From assembly GCA_017163975.1 (NCBI GenBank), contig JAFFSR010000239.1, positions 6,634,001-6,698,000 on the forward strand: a DNA stretch of 64,000 nt, read 5' to 3'. How positions within the stretch are numbered: the stretch's first letter is position 1; each line of letters begins with the position of its first letter. Positions 13,273-26,300 of the stretch are shown in pieces. Below the pieces are notes generated by a model. That model did not search any database. It was not told where the DNA came from and saw nothing but the letters and a program-made list of their open reading frames with translations. Position numbers and translations under genes: made by a program. The DNA is from Anastatus disparis. Taxonomy: Eukaryota > Arthropoda > Insecta > Hymenoptera > Eupelmidae.

Positions 13273-14831
13273 AGACCGATAAATTAAAATCCATCATATC
13301 TTGATTTTATATACGAACATAAATATTTTTGAAAATAAAAGTTGTTTTTGCTCTTAAATGCGATACGTCTTTTCAAAAATATATAGCTTTTTTGATTAGT
13401 TATAATAAGTAAGTAAAACTTAAAAATCAACTTAAGTGAAACATAAAATTTTTAGTAAAATTATTTAAGATCATTCAAGGTATCCTTACATATATAATAA
13501 TGCAATCCAACATTAATAATAAAAATTTTATATGATAATTTTCATAAAACCTTTTTTATGAAACATTATCATTTTTTATGCAATTCTAACTACCCATCAA
13601 ATTTCAAAATGAAAAATGTTAAAAGGTTTTTAAAATTTTAGTAAAAAAGAGAAAAGCAAATGCTTTTGAAATGTTATTTTATTTTTATTTTATATAAAAT
13701 GAAAACATCTTCTAAAATTGGTTATTAAAGTCCAGGAAAGAATGCATTAAAGAAATATCTTTTTAGCGTTTTATTAATTTATTTGATTCATAAATATTTT
13801 ATATTCCATATTTCAATTTTATATGCATATATGTTTCTCTCTTTTTTTCTTATAATGCACAAAATTATTTCTATCAGATCAAAAGAAACGTTATAACAAT
13901 TGCAATCAATAAGAATAAAAAATAAAAGAAAAAAAAAGATTAATGAACCAGAAATTCAAATATACGTAATTTATTCGTCGTTCGAAATGGACTTGTATCA
14001 CAAAATAATCGTACAAGTATTTTAAACAAAAGACCCTGGTAGAAATCGTCACCAATTTTTCCCACCGACAAGTTAAAAACGCCATAACCTAAAAACAGGT
14101 GAAATTTCTACCAGGGGATCTGAAATTGAAAAAACAAAAAAGAAGTATATTCTCAAACGTGTAAAGTAAATTAGTACAAACGAGCGTCGAGCAATTAAAT
14201 GCGTCTGAAAAAAAACTTTTTGCAATTGTAATAAAAAAGTACATATGTAAACACAAAAGGACATCGAAAAGACAAAAAAAAATTAAATCAACACTATAGG
14301 ATTTACGGTACCCTTAACGGTCTTGCCCAAACCACCATATCTTGTTAAGTGAAAAAAGATGTAACAAATAAATATTTGAAATTGTATAGCACTTTTGAAT
14401 TTTTGCAAATATTTTATTTTTTCGTTTTTATTTATTTTTTTTATGTTTTATTATAAAAGTTGGTCATTGCTTTCTATTAACCCATTTTGATAAGAATTTG
14501 ATCCGCTTTTGTATCATTCGTTATTTTGTTTTGCGTAGGCGGTCAAAATCCTTTTGTACGTACTAAATCTTTTCTTACATATTTTTATTCTTTTTATTGG
14601 ATAAACGCAAAAGCCGGAAGCAAGATAAGAGATTTACGTGAGTTTTCTTAATGGTAACGATTTTTGTGATGTGAAGAATAGCAGTTTATATTAAAAATTA
14701 TTGTTTTTTTATTATTATTATTCCATTGATTTCATGTAATCTCTTTATTCACTGTGGGCGTAAGCTTTTATCGTATTACAAATTTTTAAAAAGATCATTC
14801 GTTTTTATGTTAAAATAAATTTAAAAATTGT
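13273..14831. other. Non-coding AT-rich stretch
   Basis: Apart from long A/T homopolymers I see nothing. A 63-codon minus-strand open frame near 14.1-14.3 kb lacks a recognisable start context or domain and is not called. Confidence 0.55.
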
Positions 14832-15018
14832 ACTTAACGTATATTTATGCTATCATTGCGATACTAATTAACAACGGAAGTTTTTATTATATTTGTGAAT
14901 AAAGCAGATGTGACGTACGTACCATAATGGTGCTTGTATCAACCGGGTAAGATCAGAATTCGAATTTGGGCTATCGAGTTACGAATCCGTTGTTCTACCA
15001 AATAAGCCACTAAAAACC
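14832..15018 (-). mobile_element. tRNA-derived SINE, copy 3 (diverged)
   Basis: This is a minus-strand copy, more decayed than the others. The tail motif is reduced to a TACTTAACGTATATTTATGC-like block, and the core (TTTGTGAATAAAGCAGATGTGACG) and the tRNA-like head (TGGTAGAACA, GAATTCGAAT B-box remnant) are recognisable by order and spacing. The A- and B-boxes carry several mismatches, so it is unlikely to be transcribed by Pol III. Confidence 0.75.
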
Positions 15019-15295
15019 AAAGTATTGTATGATTTATTTCAAAAAAAATTTAATATATTCTTGTGTGGAAAACTATTGTTAGTACAATTATTTATGGATT
15101 CTATTTAGGATAAATACTTGATAAAAAAACTATAAAACTTGTCTACTTTTTAGAGATTTCAAAAACAAAGTTCGCATAAAATAATGTTATATGATTAATC
15201 TCCTAATTTTGAATTTGACACCTTTAATAACTAACTACAGAAGTAAAAAAAAAGTAAGCAAAAAAATAGAAAAAACAAAACTTATTCATAGGCTA

Positions 15296-15448
15296 TTTAT
15301 TATAGTGTAAATTATATGCCTGGCTATGATCGGTATGGTGATATCAGTCGGAATCTTCAGTAGTGCCCCATGTGTCGTCAATCCCGAGTGCACTGTCCTC
15401 AAGGCTAAAGTTTATATATGCGTGCGCAAAGACTATCTTTAGACAAAC
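15296..15448 (-). CDS. Candidate minus-strand terminal exon (function unknown)
   Basis: In this GC-enriched patch the minus strand has an open frame from after a TAA at 15,475-15,473 to a TGA at 15,346-15,344. The frame has about 50% G/C at third positions, unusual for this window. The predicted C-terminus is acidic, ending in the residues IDDTWGTTEDSD. About 43 nt past the stop the minus strand has an AATAAA signal (15,301-15,296). A usable in-frame acceptor would be the AG at 15,450-15,449, giving a phase-0 exon starting at 15,448 with about 34 codons. A stronger-looking acceptor at 15,484-15,483 would put this frame behind a stop. I recognise no family. The plus strand also has a 38-codon open frame here (15,326-15,442) with a signal-peptide-like start, so coding strand and even coding status are uncertain. 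Confidence 0.25.
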
Positions 15449-15640
15449 CTTAGAGTCCAAAACGTTGAAACATTATTCGTTTCTATGGTGAGAAAAGAAG
15501 ATGAAAGAAAGAAAAGAGTTTTAGAGAGAAACTGGAAATAGAAGACTTGTATGTTTTCGATTATATTCGTATGGGTTGAAGAAACTAGGCAGGAATGTTT
15601 TCAGGAATATGTTTAGATTTTTAATGAGGAGTTTTTCTAT

Positions 15641-15702
15641 TTTACTTAACGTTGCTGCATTTGTACTGTCATTATGATGAACAAAGCACATGTATCATAA
15701 AG
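15641..15702 (-). mobile_element. tRNA-derived SINE remnant, copy 7
   Basis: The stretch holds the family tail (ACTTAACGTTGCTGCATTTG) joined directly to the core piece AACAAAGCACATGTATC. The intervening segment is missing and there is no tRNA-like head. It reads as a truncated, internally deleted copy. Confidence 0.6.
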
Positions 15703-18700
15703 ATTCAAATGTCAACAAAATAATCAGATACTGATTTTTTTCAGGTGAAATTTAATCTATTTAATGACTAAAAACCGACTCGATTTTCAGGAAATATTTT
15801 ACAAAGAATATTTTATTTTAGTACAACGAGTCCAATAAAGTAATCCTATCAAAGTATTTATTGAAAAAAATAAAAAAAGTAGATAACTAAAACTTGTTCA
15901 TATATTTTCCCATAAATGAAAAAATAAACGAGATTCATTTCGTCCTATCGAGAAGACGTTTAGTATCAATTTCTTTTTTAATATTGACGATGGTAGCATA
16001 GTACTTTAAGAAACTAATCATGCTAAAGTGGATTTCTCGTTTGTCTCGAATATAACGTGCTTTAAAAGACTCAAAGTAGCGCCAAGGGACCAAACTTCGT
16101 AAACGCCAAATTGAAAATATTAAATCGATGCAATTCGCAGAAGAAGCTAATATTCAACATTTTTTTTTCATTTATTTATTTTCAATTCTTTTAATTTTAT
16201 AGATCAAAATGACAATTTCAAATAAATTTTATTCAATAATCGTTTTTCAAATAATTTTTCGCTTACATTTCGACAAATGTTTGAGAATTAGATTATTTTT
16301 ATCAATTTCTCTTTCAACTCAATTTTCTTGCACAGTTGTCTTTCATCAACATCTCTTTTTACTACTTCCACTCTAATCTTCAGTGGACAAGTGATTTTAA
16401 AGCGTATAACAAAAATATATAGTAACCCTTTGATCTTAGGCATAAACCTACCGATTGATTTCTTAGCTTAAAGTAATGCTAAATTCATATGTCTTTTCAT
16501 CGGATCCTTTTAAAGTTAAGACAACTTATTTGCAGAGTGCAAATAACCATCCAGAATATTACTCTTTTTTTGGTGGTACTCGCGCGTGTGTCCGAAACTG
16601 GTTTAATTATAGATAAAGAGGAATATTTATAAGTTGTTTTAGAACGGGAAATTTAAGTTATGGTTACTGCTGAGATCTTTGGCCTTTTTTTTTGCTTGGC
16701 AGATGAATCAACGGTGATAGGTGACATTTGAAAATATACGAATTTGAAATAGAAATGTTTATACTTAGGTCATTTGATGTGCTTTGTATAATTAGTTATT
16801 TATATTAATTTTATGGTTTTGTTATTTTTAATAACGAAAAATTTTTTTTCTGTTTCAGGTGAGTTGTGATAAATCCAATGTGCATATTCAGTTTTCAAAG
16901 TAAGATATGTCATTACGTAAAAACTTGAACTTTTTGTAATTATTTTTAAATCTTTTATAAAATTTTTTAAACATGTACTTCACATTATAATTCTAAACTT
17001 TAATAATTTTGAATATGTATCTTGAAAATTTTAAGTTAGTTATATTGACATCTCCTAAATTATGGTGCAATCAAACATTGCAATCGTTGTTTATTTTGAC
17101 AAATTAAATAATTACCAGCAGTAAATCGTCTATCACTCTTCAATCCCTTGCGATTATCATTCTACACGCAAAAGATATGAAACTATTGCAAGAATAATTA
17201 GTTGTACGTTTACGATTGATTATTAGAACTTGAAATTATCATAATAATTTATCTTTTGAATAATCAGTGAATAGTTGTGCAAAATAGTATAACCATTTCT
17301 TAGCATACTTATAGTAATTTCGGAGAAAACAAAAAGAAAGAATTACTAAAAAAACGTCTTTAAATTCAAAATTTGTTGATTTCATTCATTACTTCTTTAT
17401 TGTGTTATTCTATATAGGTAATAATCCTTAAGCTTATTGACAAAATAAATGATACTTTTGTTAACTAATAACTTATTCATTCATTTTTACTAAATGTTAG
17501 CCAACGAACTGAAAATAGTAATTTACGAATAAGTAACAAATTAAAAATTCATATTACATCATAGTTCGTACATCCACGTCCACGATAGGACCACAAATAA
17601 TTTCCATATTCATAGAAAGTATACTCAAAGCCTCACAGAACAGCCACAAAATAAAAAGAAAAAAAAAGTATTAATTCCTATTCTTGGAATGCAATAAATG
17701 AAACCTTTTTAAACCGTTGAAGCTATAAAAGCTTTCTGTTTCTATAAGAGCCATAAGTAAAATAAAAAAAAAAAAATCAACCAAGAATTAAAACAAAAAA
17801 AAAACAAAAATAAAGAAAAAGAAAAACTAAAAAGATGAAGCTAGCCAAAACAGGCCAACGTGATGAGACGTTGCCAGTCCCATGGTTCCCAGCAAATGGG
17901 ATTCATCCATGAATATGTATCGTAACGAAAAGACTCTCTTCTCGTGAATAACTGAATTCATCTATGAGCCTATGTATTACGTTCAAGGTATAATATGAAT
18001 GTTTCTTTTTTCTTCTTTTTTTTATTTTCTTTCATTCTTTCTTTCTCCTCCTACCACCACTTTGTTTATGTACCTATGAACTTAACCCTGGGTATATAAA
18101 AGGTTAACAGAAACTTTTAGACGTAGGTTAATGTCTTATTTTCTCTTTACAATATGGGCAAAAGGGCTACGTATATGACTTTTCTCAGAAAGTCTATTAT
18201 GGATTAGAATGTGTTCTTAGTGTTGTTTTTATTACTGTTTCTTGTATGATTTTCAAACTTTACAGAAAAGATATTTTTTCGTAGCAAATTTGATGGTGAT
18301 AAAAAAATTAATTAATGACTTTATTAAAAATGTTTCTATAAATACTGAAAGTTTAATAATTAATTTATCATTCACTAATAAAATATTTATTTACTTGATT
18401 TTAAAATACCTTATTTTGATTTATAACCTACAATCATTTATTCACAAACAATGATATTTTTGAATAAATAATCGTTTTCCATAATCAATATCACTGAATA
18501 AATTTAATTTCCGTATCAAGTAAATTTTCATATTAATTAAAACAACTTTATGACACGTGTAAATACTATCACCAAAAAAAGTCTCTAAGAATATCCACTG
18601 TGGGGTCATTTAAGGTCACTCTAATGTCGTGTTCCTGCCTTGCAACGCGCAATTATTTCCTCGCCTATATACCTTGACAAAAAAAATCTAATTTCTTTTC

Positions 18701-20335
18701 TCCATTAACTATAGACTCTAATGTTCCTTAGACGCGAGAAGGTTATTTCCTACATAGCTTCTATTCGGTAGCATTAGATACGAATTTTTTTTCTTTTTTT
18801 TTCGTGTATGTGGTTAAAAGGAAGAGAGGGTTACAAAGTCAAAGAGTACTTTGCATATTCTATACGGGAGCAGTCACCGTTTGTACTTTGTCACGCTTGA
18901 CTAGTCCAGAAAGTGATAGTGGCCTTTGCTGTTAAAAAGTTTGAAAAAAAATTTCTTTTTGTTTTTGGAAGAGTTTAAAATAAAGGGAGAGGCTTATTTT
19001 AATTTTTTGTATTAGAAGACTTTAAACAACTTCATGATTTATGAAATATAAAAATATAATGTTTTGTTTCATGAGTAATACTTTCTATTGTCATTTTTAG
19101 ATTTAAGAAGTTAGCAGAAATAGAACAAGTTTTTAATTAAATTCTTAAATATGTAGATTATTACATTAACAAAGAAGTATATATTTTTCCAACTTTCTGT
19201 TCATATGCTTATCGAGTAATATCAAAGTTTATTAATCATATAAAATTATAAAAAAAATCTTAATAAATCAAACATTGTAATCTTGTTGATACAATGCAAT
19301 AAAGATTATATTCCATAAATCCATCGTAAATAAAATAAATCATTTCTCTATTGATTTAAAAAAACGATGAACTTGAACTATTAGCATATAAACTCAGCGA
19401 GTGATTTCACATACGTACCCATGTGTAAAGAAATAAAGTTTGATATACGATTCGGACTAATTGGTGTATTCAAAGTACATTTTCCTTGATTTGGTGCACA
19501 ATTTAATTACGTGAGGCGCTTTCACCTATATAGCCACCAGTGAATTTTATGCACAAATTAATAAAAAAGAAAAAATATAAGTAAAAGTACTAGTACTATT
19601 AGCATCAAACAAAAAAGTACTTGTACTTTTTTATTTTAAATAATTAATTTTTTATTTCAAATGCTTTTTTTAAAATTAAAAATAGAATAATAATTAGACA
19701 TTTAATATTGTATAGATAGATTAATTTTGTAATTAAATGTCAAATCCTAATTGATAACATGAACAATTCTATTTCAAACGCCAATATAGACCTGACGAGA
19801 AAACTAAATGTACATAAAAAGAATTCAGCACGATATACTGTAGGTATCGAAATTCATACCTAAGAACGTAATGAGTTCTTGCGAAATCGAGCAGTATGAC
19901 GAAAAACATAAGTGTATTAAAATTGTAATCAACTTATGCAAAGTGTTGATTCGCTGATAATTTAATGTAAATATATATGAATTAATTACTATTGAAACAT
20001 TAAATTACAATATAATAGAACTTTAACATTTGTTAGAGCGTAAAAGACAAAAACCAATTGATTAGATTAGAAATTTTTCAGTACTTTATTAGACGATAGA
20101 AAATTGTTTTTTAGATATCTTGCAATGATTTCAACGATCAGATTGATATATTAATGAACATAAAAATTTAATGGAAATAAATGTTTATCCTTTGTATCCA
20201 ATTGAAATATAATCAAGATTCATTTTTAAGTATCAAAGAATTATATATAAAAGTCTAGAAAATATGGTATTTCTAGAAAACTTTATAATCACATCATTTG
20301 ATAATATGAATCACTTATTGTGCCTTATCATTATT

Positions 20336-20470
20336 ATCAAGTTTTTCCATCTTTTTTTTATGAGGACTAAAATACTTAATAAATTATTTCTTCTGTAAAT
20401 TTTATCAAGTTTTTCCTTCTTCTTTATTAGTGGTAATGCTTAATGAATTATTTGTTCTATAAACTTTATT
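20336..20470. repeat. Diverged 68-bp tandem duplication
   Basis: Two adjacent units begin with the same ATCAAGTTTTTCC block at 20,336 and 20,404 and continue in parallel (pyrimidine run, TGCTTAATGAATTATTT-like block, TCTGTAAATTTT/TCTATAAACTTT). Differences are scattered, so the duplication is not recent. Confidence 0.6.
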
Positions 20471-20789
20471 CTATTAAAAAGTAGCAACCTACTTATAATC
20501 CTATTATTTTATAAAAATAATAGATAATAAGCTGATAACAGAATATCCCAATGATATAACAGTATTTTCTACTTATATAATTTATCGAAGATAATAAAAT
20601 AATAATTATCTAACTATCATTAAAAGTTCTCTACAAAAAATTTCGGACACTACATTGGTTATTTTCATTTTCAAGAAATTTTTTTAAAATAAAATGTAAT
20701 ATTAATTTACTAGAAAAAATTTAGGAAAATTAAAATAATTAGAAAAAAAATAAACAGTATCAACTAATGAACTATTAATGAAGATATTT

Positions 20790-20987
20790 TGTTTATTTAA
20801 CGTCGCTGTATTTATGTTACCATTACAATGCTAATGAGCGACGGAGATTTTCAGTATGTTTTTGAACAAAGCATATGTATCGTATACAGTGATGCTTGTA
20901 TCAATCGGTTGCCGAGAGCGGGATTCGAACTCGAGTCCCCGAGATTATGAATCAATCGCTCCACTGACTGAACCACTGAGACCTCTA
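20790..20987 (-). mobile_element. tRNA-derived SINE, copy 4, with 13-bp target-site duplication
   Basis: This is a nearly full-length minus-strand copy. It is flanked by the exact 13-bp direct repeat AATGAAGATATTT at 20,777-20,789 and 20,988-21,000, the signature of target-primed insertion. The minus strand reads GAGGTCTCAGTGGTTCAGTCAGTGGAGCG at the head, then a B-box GAGTTCGAATCC, the core and a tail ending CAGCGACGTTAAATAAAC. The A-box has a C-to-T change relative to the best copies. Confidence 0.92.
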
Positions 20988-23120
20988 AATGAAGATATTT
21001 AAATAGAAAAGAAAAATAAGTGAAAGAGAAATGTATATAGATTTTCCAAGTTGAAATTCATAGAAAATAGGGTAATCGAAAAGTAGCAATCGGTCCATTT
21101 CATTCGTTTTCACTATAAACTCTTACAACGAGAAACATCGAACGGCACATGTATATATACATACATACACCTACATACATAAGAGATCGAAATCCTTGCA
21201 CATTGTCGTTCGACCTGGTATATCTTTCTTTCTCTTTCTTTTTCATTTCATTCCCACTAACATGACATATCGGCTTAAGTTTGTGTGTATATATATACCG
21301 AGCGGTGAGAGCGCGAGAGCTCTCGATGAGGTCGCGCGGAAAACAGCTGATGCACGTTCGCTTGTTCTCAATTCCCAACATTATTTTTTTTCCTTCTTTT
21401 TACCTTCTCAATAGTATTTGTATAATAATGTGATTTACGTTAAAAGGATTCTTATTATCATTGTCTTTTCTTTCTTCTTTTTTAGGTATACTTACAAATT
21501 GATGTTTAGTTAATCCTTTAAAATGATTATGAAAAGAAGATTAATTAATTCGTTTTAAGAATATTTAATAGGTTTTAATTATTTTTAAACTATTCGATAT
21601 CTAAACAGAAATATTCAATTAAAGGAACAAAATAGTAATTTGTATCGCATAATTTCATTTTTATTTACCATGATAAAAAAATTAGTATTATCAATATTAC
21701 ATTTCTTTTATAAGCAATTTCTTAAATAAATAATTTCTTTGCAAATAATTTAATAACATTCATTGCATAAAATGACAAATAAATTACACGTAAAATAAAA
21801 AAAAGAAGCTTATTATTCAATGAATCGCATGTCATCTACTTTATCAGGAAGTTATGCTTCAAATACCGTAGTGATTCAAAGAATATAAGTACCAAGACAG
21901 ACTAGTTTCTAGACGCGTTTGCAAGTGTTATTGCCGTTGAAAATGGAAAACGGAAACAGCATGAAAACGATTCTCAGAGAAAGAAGAAGTAAATGGATAA
22001 GCGGAAGGTGAATGTTTTGTGAATAAAAGTATGAAGAAGAAAGAAAAGGAATCGGACAAGTATAGAAGGTGCGAATATTTTTAATGGATTTACGAAAGTG
22101 TAGAAAATGATAAACAATGCAAACAGATGTACAATTTGTTGTGAGATGAAAATTGTCTTGTACATAAAATAAATTATTACATTATGTAATACAATTTTTT
22201 AGAACCATTTCGTCATTTCTATTTTACTTATCATTCGATTGATTACATTATTGTAACATATATTTATATAAAAATCAAAATTCCTTTCGAATATTTCTTG
22301 CACCAAACAGTTATCTTCTTAAAAGTTATTTTGTTTTTAATTATCATCATATTTAAGAATGAAAAATAACAAATAAGATTAAAGCCGTTAATTTAAAGCC
22401 CTCAACACATGTACAAAAGAATTATACTTAAGCCTCGACATGTCTTGTTTAAAAGTTTCCCGATCCCAAAGGAGTTTATAATATTCTTTTATACATGATC
22501 AAGCTTTATAGACCGGTTTTCTTCTTCTTTTAAAGGGCCGCCACGGAAGCACGTGTATGTACGTATATATAAAACTTTTCAAATGATTCTTCTTCTCCCA
22601 AGAGACGATATACTTCAAGGTATGTACGTCTAGGTTTGTACCGTAAGGTCCTTAGGGAAACACGTCATCATTGATTTCTTGAAATTGCGCACACCACGCG
22701 TTACTTATATGGCAGTCGAGGGAAAACAATTCTTATAGTGTTTTCTTTTATTTTTTTCTCATTCTTAGATTAGATGGCGCTTACTTTACAAGTTTTTCAT
22801 CTTTTATTTTTCTTTTTGGTTTTTTTTTGTTATGAAAAATGGTTTATTGGTAATGATAATGCAATGAAGATTGTGAATGCGAAGGAAATATGATAATTTT
22901 TTTTTCTTAGAATCTTTCTATTGATTTCTTTTTTTAGACCGAGGAAATTGATTTATTGTATTTAGTTATTAAGAAATATAGTGGAATCAAGATTCAATAA
23001 AACGAGTGATAAAAAGAGTTAATGATTTATAGATAAAACACCAAAAAGATTGTTAAACAATCATTAGAAATTTGTTGATTTTGAATGATTGATCCCACTT
23101 TTAACAACCATATTTATTAT
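20988..23120. other. Non-coding AT-rich stretch
   Basis: A slightly GC-rich spot at 21,300-21,345 (GAGAGCGCGAGAGCTCTCG, itself partly palindromic) is crossed by overlapping open frames on both strands, but neither has domain character. Apart from that and A/T homopolymers I see nothing. Confidence 0.5.
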
Positions 23121-23313
23121 TATTTTATTTAACGTCGCTGTATTTTTGCTATCATTGTGGTGCTAATTAACGGCGGAGATTTTCAGTGTGTTTGTGAACA
23201 AAGCACATGTAACGAGTACAGTAATGTATAAATTGGCCGCCGAGAGCAGGATTCGAACTCGAGACCTCGAGATTACGAATTTATCGCTCTACCAACTGAG
23301 CCACTGAGACCTC
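23121..23313 (-). mobile_element. tRNA-derived SINE, copy 5 (best-preserved boxes)
   Basis: On the minus strand the head reads GAGGTCTCAGTGGCTCAGTT followed by GGTAGAGCG. The A-box fits TRGCNNAGYNGG exactly, and about 43 bp later a GAGTTCGAATCC B-box matches consensus. The core and the CAGCGACGTTAAATAAAA tail are intact. An imperfect 14-bp direct repeat (AACAACCATATTTA at the left, AATAACTGTATTTA at the right, 11 of 14 matching) may be the target-site duplication. Confidence 0.9.
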
Positions 23314-26300
23314 AATAACTGTATTTACAAAATTGTTATTAGAAAATTCATTAAATTTACATCATCTTTATAAGATCCTCTATTCATTGATCAAATATTC
23401 CAATTGAACAAAATGGCAACCTTATTTCTAATTGCAACAGAAACCAAACAACATCAATACATAAAAGCTGTCGTCAGCCAAAAATCCTTCTTTCTCTCCA
23501 TTCCTCACGTCGATAAATCATCAGGAAATCGCCGTTGAAAGTGTCCTCCGGCAAATACATTTCTGCCTTATAATAGAGTTTAAAAAGAAACAAAACAAAT
23601 GAAAAAAAAACTAACAGAAAACAGCTGAGAGAGGAGGTATATATTCCTCGACACGCTTGCTCGTTTGCGAGTCATTGTGTTTGTGGGTCTTACTTGTTCT
23701 AGTTTTCCCTCTTGCGCCCATATAACCACTTCGATCCACTTCTATATAAGAGATACTCTTTAGGTTGTTGCATTGTCGTTTTATTTTATATGTATATGTT
23801 ACTTTTTTTTCTTTTTTTTTTGTTTTTATTTTTGTTTTGTCTTATAAAGGCCTCCGTGAGAACTTAAGAGCAAAATCAAGATTATGTATCTCTTATATAT
23901 ACTGGCTTTGGCACGTGTGCGTTTTCTGTTTGTGTTTATGCTGTGTGGGTCAAATGTATTCTAAGATTGTAATTTGATTTTTCTTTTTTCATTTTTTCTT
24001 TTTCAATTTTTAATACAGAATATCGGTCATCTTATTCAAAAAGAATTTTTGTTTTCAATATTTAAATTTCTATAGAATAAAGTTAAAATGTAAAAGATAA
24101 AATGAAAGAATTTCAGTTTTATGAAAATTTTGAAGTAAACGGAAGAAAGAAGAGAAAATTCTAGAATTTAAGAATCTATTTATACAGTGGAAAGATACAA
24201 ACGTATCATTTATTCAATTACACTTGCTATCTCATGTTTGAAAACAAAAAAAAAATAAAAGAAAATATAATCTTACAGTTGACTTTCAAAATTGTTGAAT
24301 TTATCTTACATTGCATACATCGTCAGCTTTGAAAAGCTGCTATCAATTAATTGATCCAATCATCTCGACACTAATCTACCTCATTAAATTTATCAAATAT
24401 ACTTGAACTTATGAAATTTCGCAAACTTAATAAGACATACTTTTTTTTATTAAAAGTACATTTATTTTAACTTCCGGATAAGTTTTTTATCTTTTTTAAA
24501 ATATTTATCTAATTTTTTTCTTATTTTACATTTCATCGCGTAAATGTATATAAGAGAATCGTTTCACATAATGCGTTCGCAATACATGAATTTCGTGTAT
24601 ATCCCACATCGATAAATTGGATCGATATTGAAATAACTTTTAGAAAAGTAGGTGTGGGACAAGTGGGACGTTTGTATATACCAATATACCATGTTTATAG
24701 GAAGTTTTCTATGTCTCTCTTTCTCTCAAAATCGAGCGAAAGTCTTAACCTTAGATCTGTATCAATCGAGACGTTTTTTTTATTCTCTTTATTTTTACTT
24801 CAGTATTTGTATGTCTTTTTGTATACAATTGTCTCGTTTAAGATGTTCTCAGAGATTAGCTCTCTCGTCGCATAGGTCAGACTACTAGTAGTTTTTCGCA
24901 TTTAATTGAGTGACATGACGTAACTCATTAAATAACAAAAAACTTAAACGATCGACTTATAGTGTGTGTATCTCTTTTTCTTTTTCTCCTATGGGTGTGG
25001 ACTTATGTTTTGCAGTATATTTATCGTTAAGGGAAAATCGATGTGTGTGCCTTTTTTTCGAAAGGATTATGCAATATTACTGTTACTTAAATCTGATAAT
25101 TTGTCAATTTAAATAATTACATGCAATTCTTAGGCTACAACGTTGACATGTTTAGTACATTTATAAACTATTTTACTTAAAGTAAAACAAGTTATATCTA
25201 TTATGTCTTAATTATCTAACCACTTAGCACCTGGAGACCGCAATAACAAGAAACTAATGAAATATATAAGATATGTATAATTGTGAATATAAAATGTATT
25301 ATATTTAAACTTTTCGCTATCAGATCAAATTTTAACAATTTAACTAGGAATTAAAAAAATGCCTTATAATGGTCTGACTTTTGAAAAATGATTGAGAGAT
25401 AAATTTTAAGTAGATAAGAGTGGGTTTGATTAGACAAACGTAAAAATATCTATCAAACATTTTCAATCAAACTTAATTTTCTATTTTTCAATCGATTATT
25501 TATTTAAGAAAATTTATTCATGATATAGCTATTTTGACAAATTTTACAAAATTGAATACTCCATTTTTCTATTTAAAATTTAAGAAATAAACCATTACGT
25601 ATTCAGATTATAAATTGCACTGAAATTTCACATAAATGTCATTAATTTCAAAATCATTAACTAAATAATGGAAAATACAGAAAAAGATTAATACTTGAAA
25701 TGCACTTCATTATTATTCTTTCGTATCAGAATGACAAAGTAATGTCTGACACGTGCGTCTCATATCATTCGCAAAAGAATCTCTCTCTCCTTCTCTCTCG
25801 ACGCAGGAAAGGGCAACGATTTCTCAATTGCATTAAACACACGCGCGCACACGTCGAGAAAGCAACAAAAGCTCTCTCTCTCGCACATGCGCATTGAAGT
25901 TTTAACCTTATATACTCTGTATATACGTATATATACGTTTCTCTAAGGCATTTATAACGCATTCATGTATTCGAGACAGCTTTTTTTGTTGCTTCTTGGA
26001 AGCGGCGGCGCGTGGCATTAGAAGTCAAGAACGTCTTTAAAGAGAGGCTCTTTTACAAAAAGAAAAGTGCAACTCAACTTGGAATGAAATAGACAAGGAA
26101 GAACTATTATAAGAATTGAAAAATTATTCGATGAAAAATATTCGTGAGAAATCGTAGAAATAATCTTTGTAATTTTATGATGATGAAGGGACGTTGCATA
26201 TTAAATATGCTTGCATTTTATCAAAATAGATTGTAGACGTTTTCTTTGTAACGAATGGATCGATTGTAATCAAATTTTGAAAAGTTTAAAATTTACTTAA

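Larger units (their letters stand above)
15019..20789. other. Mostly non-coding stretch with two GC islands
   Basis: Inside lie the candidate exon at about 15.3-15.45 kb, a SINE remnant at 15,641-15,702, a short GC-rich patch at about 17,835-17,960 with a 25-codon open frame downstream of a TATA-like TATAAAA (17,724-17,730), and a diverged 68-bp tandem duplication at 20,336-20,470. The remainder is A/T-rich sequence in which I see nothing. Confidence 0.5.

Noticed and set aside
23121..23313. tRNA gene call for the A/B-box sequences
   Set aside because: The boxes fit, but the acceptor and T-stems do not pair and the same 190-bp unit with core and tail recurs at several sites, so these are SINEs and not functional tRNA genes.
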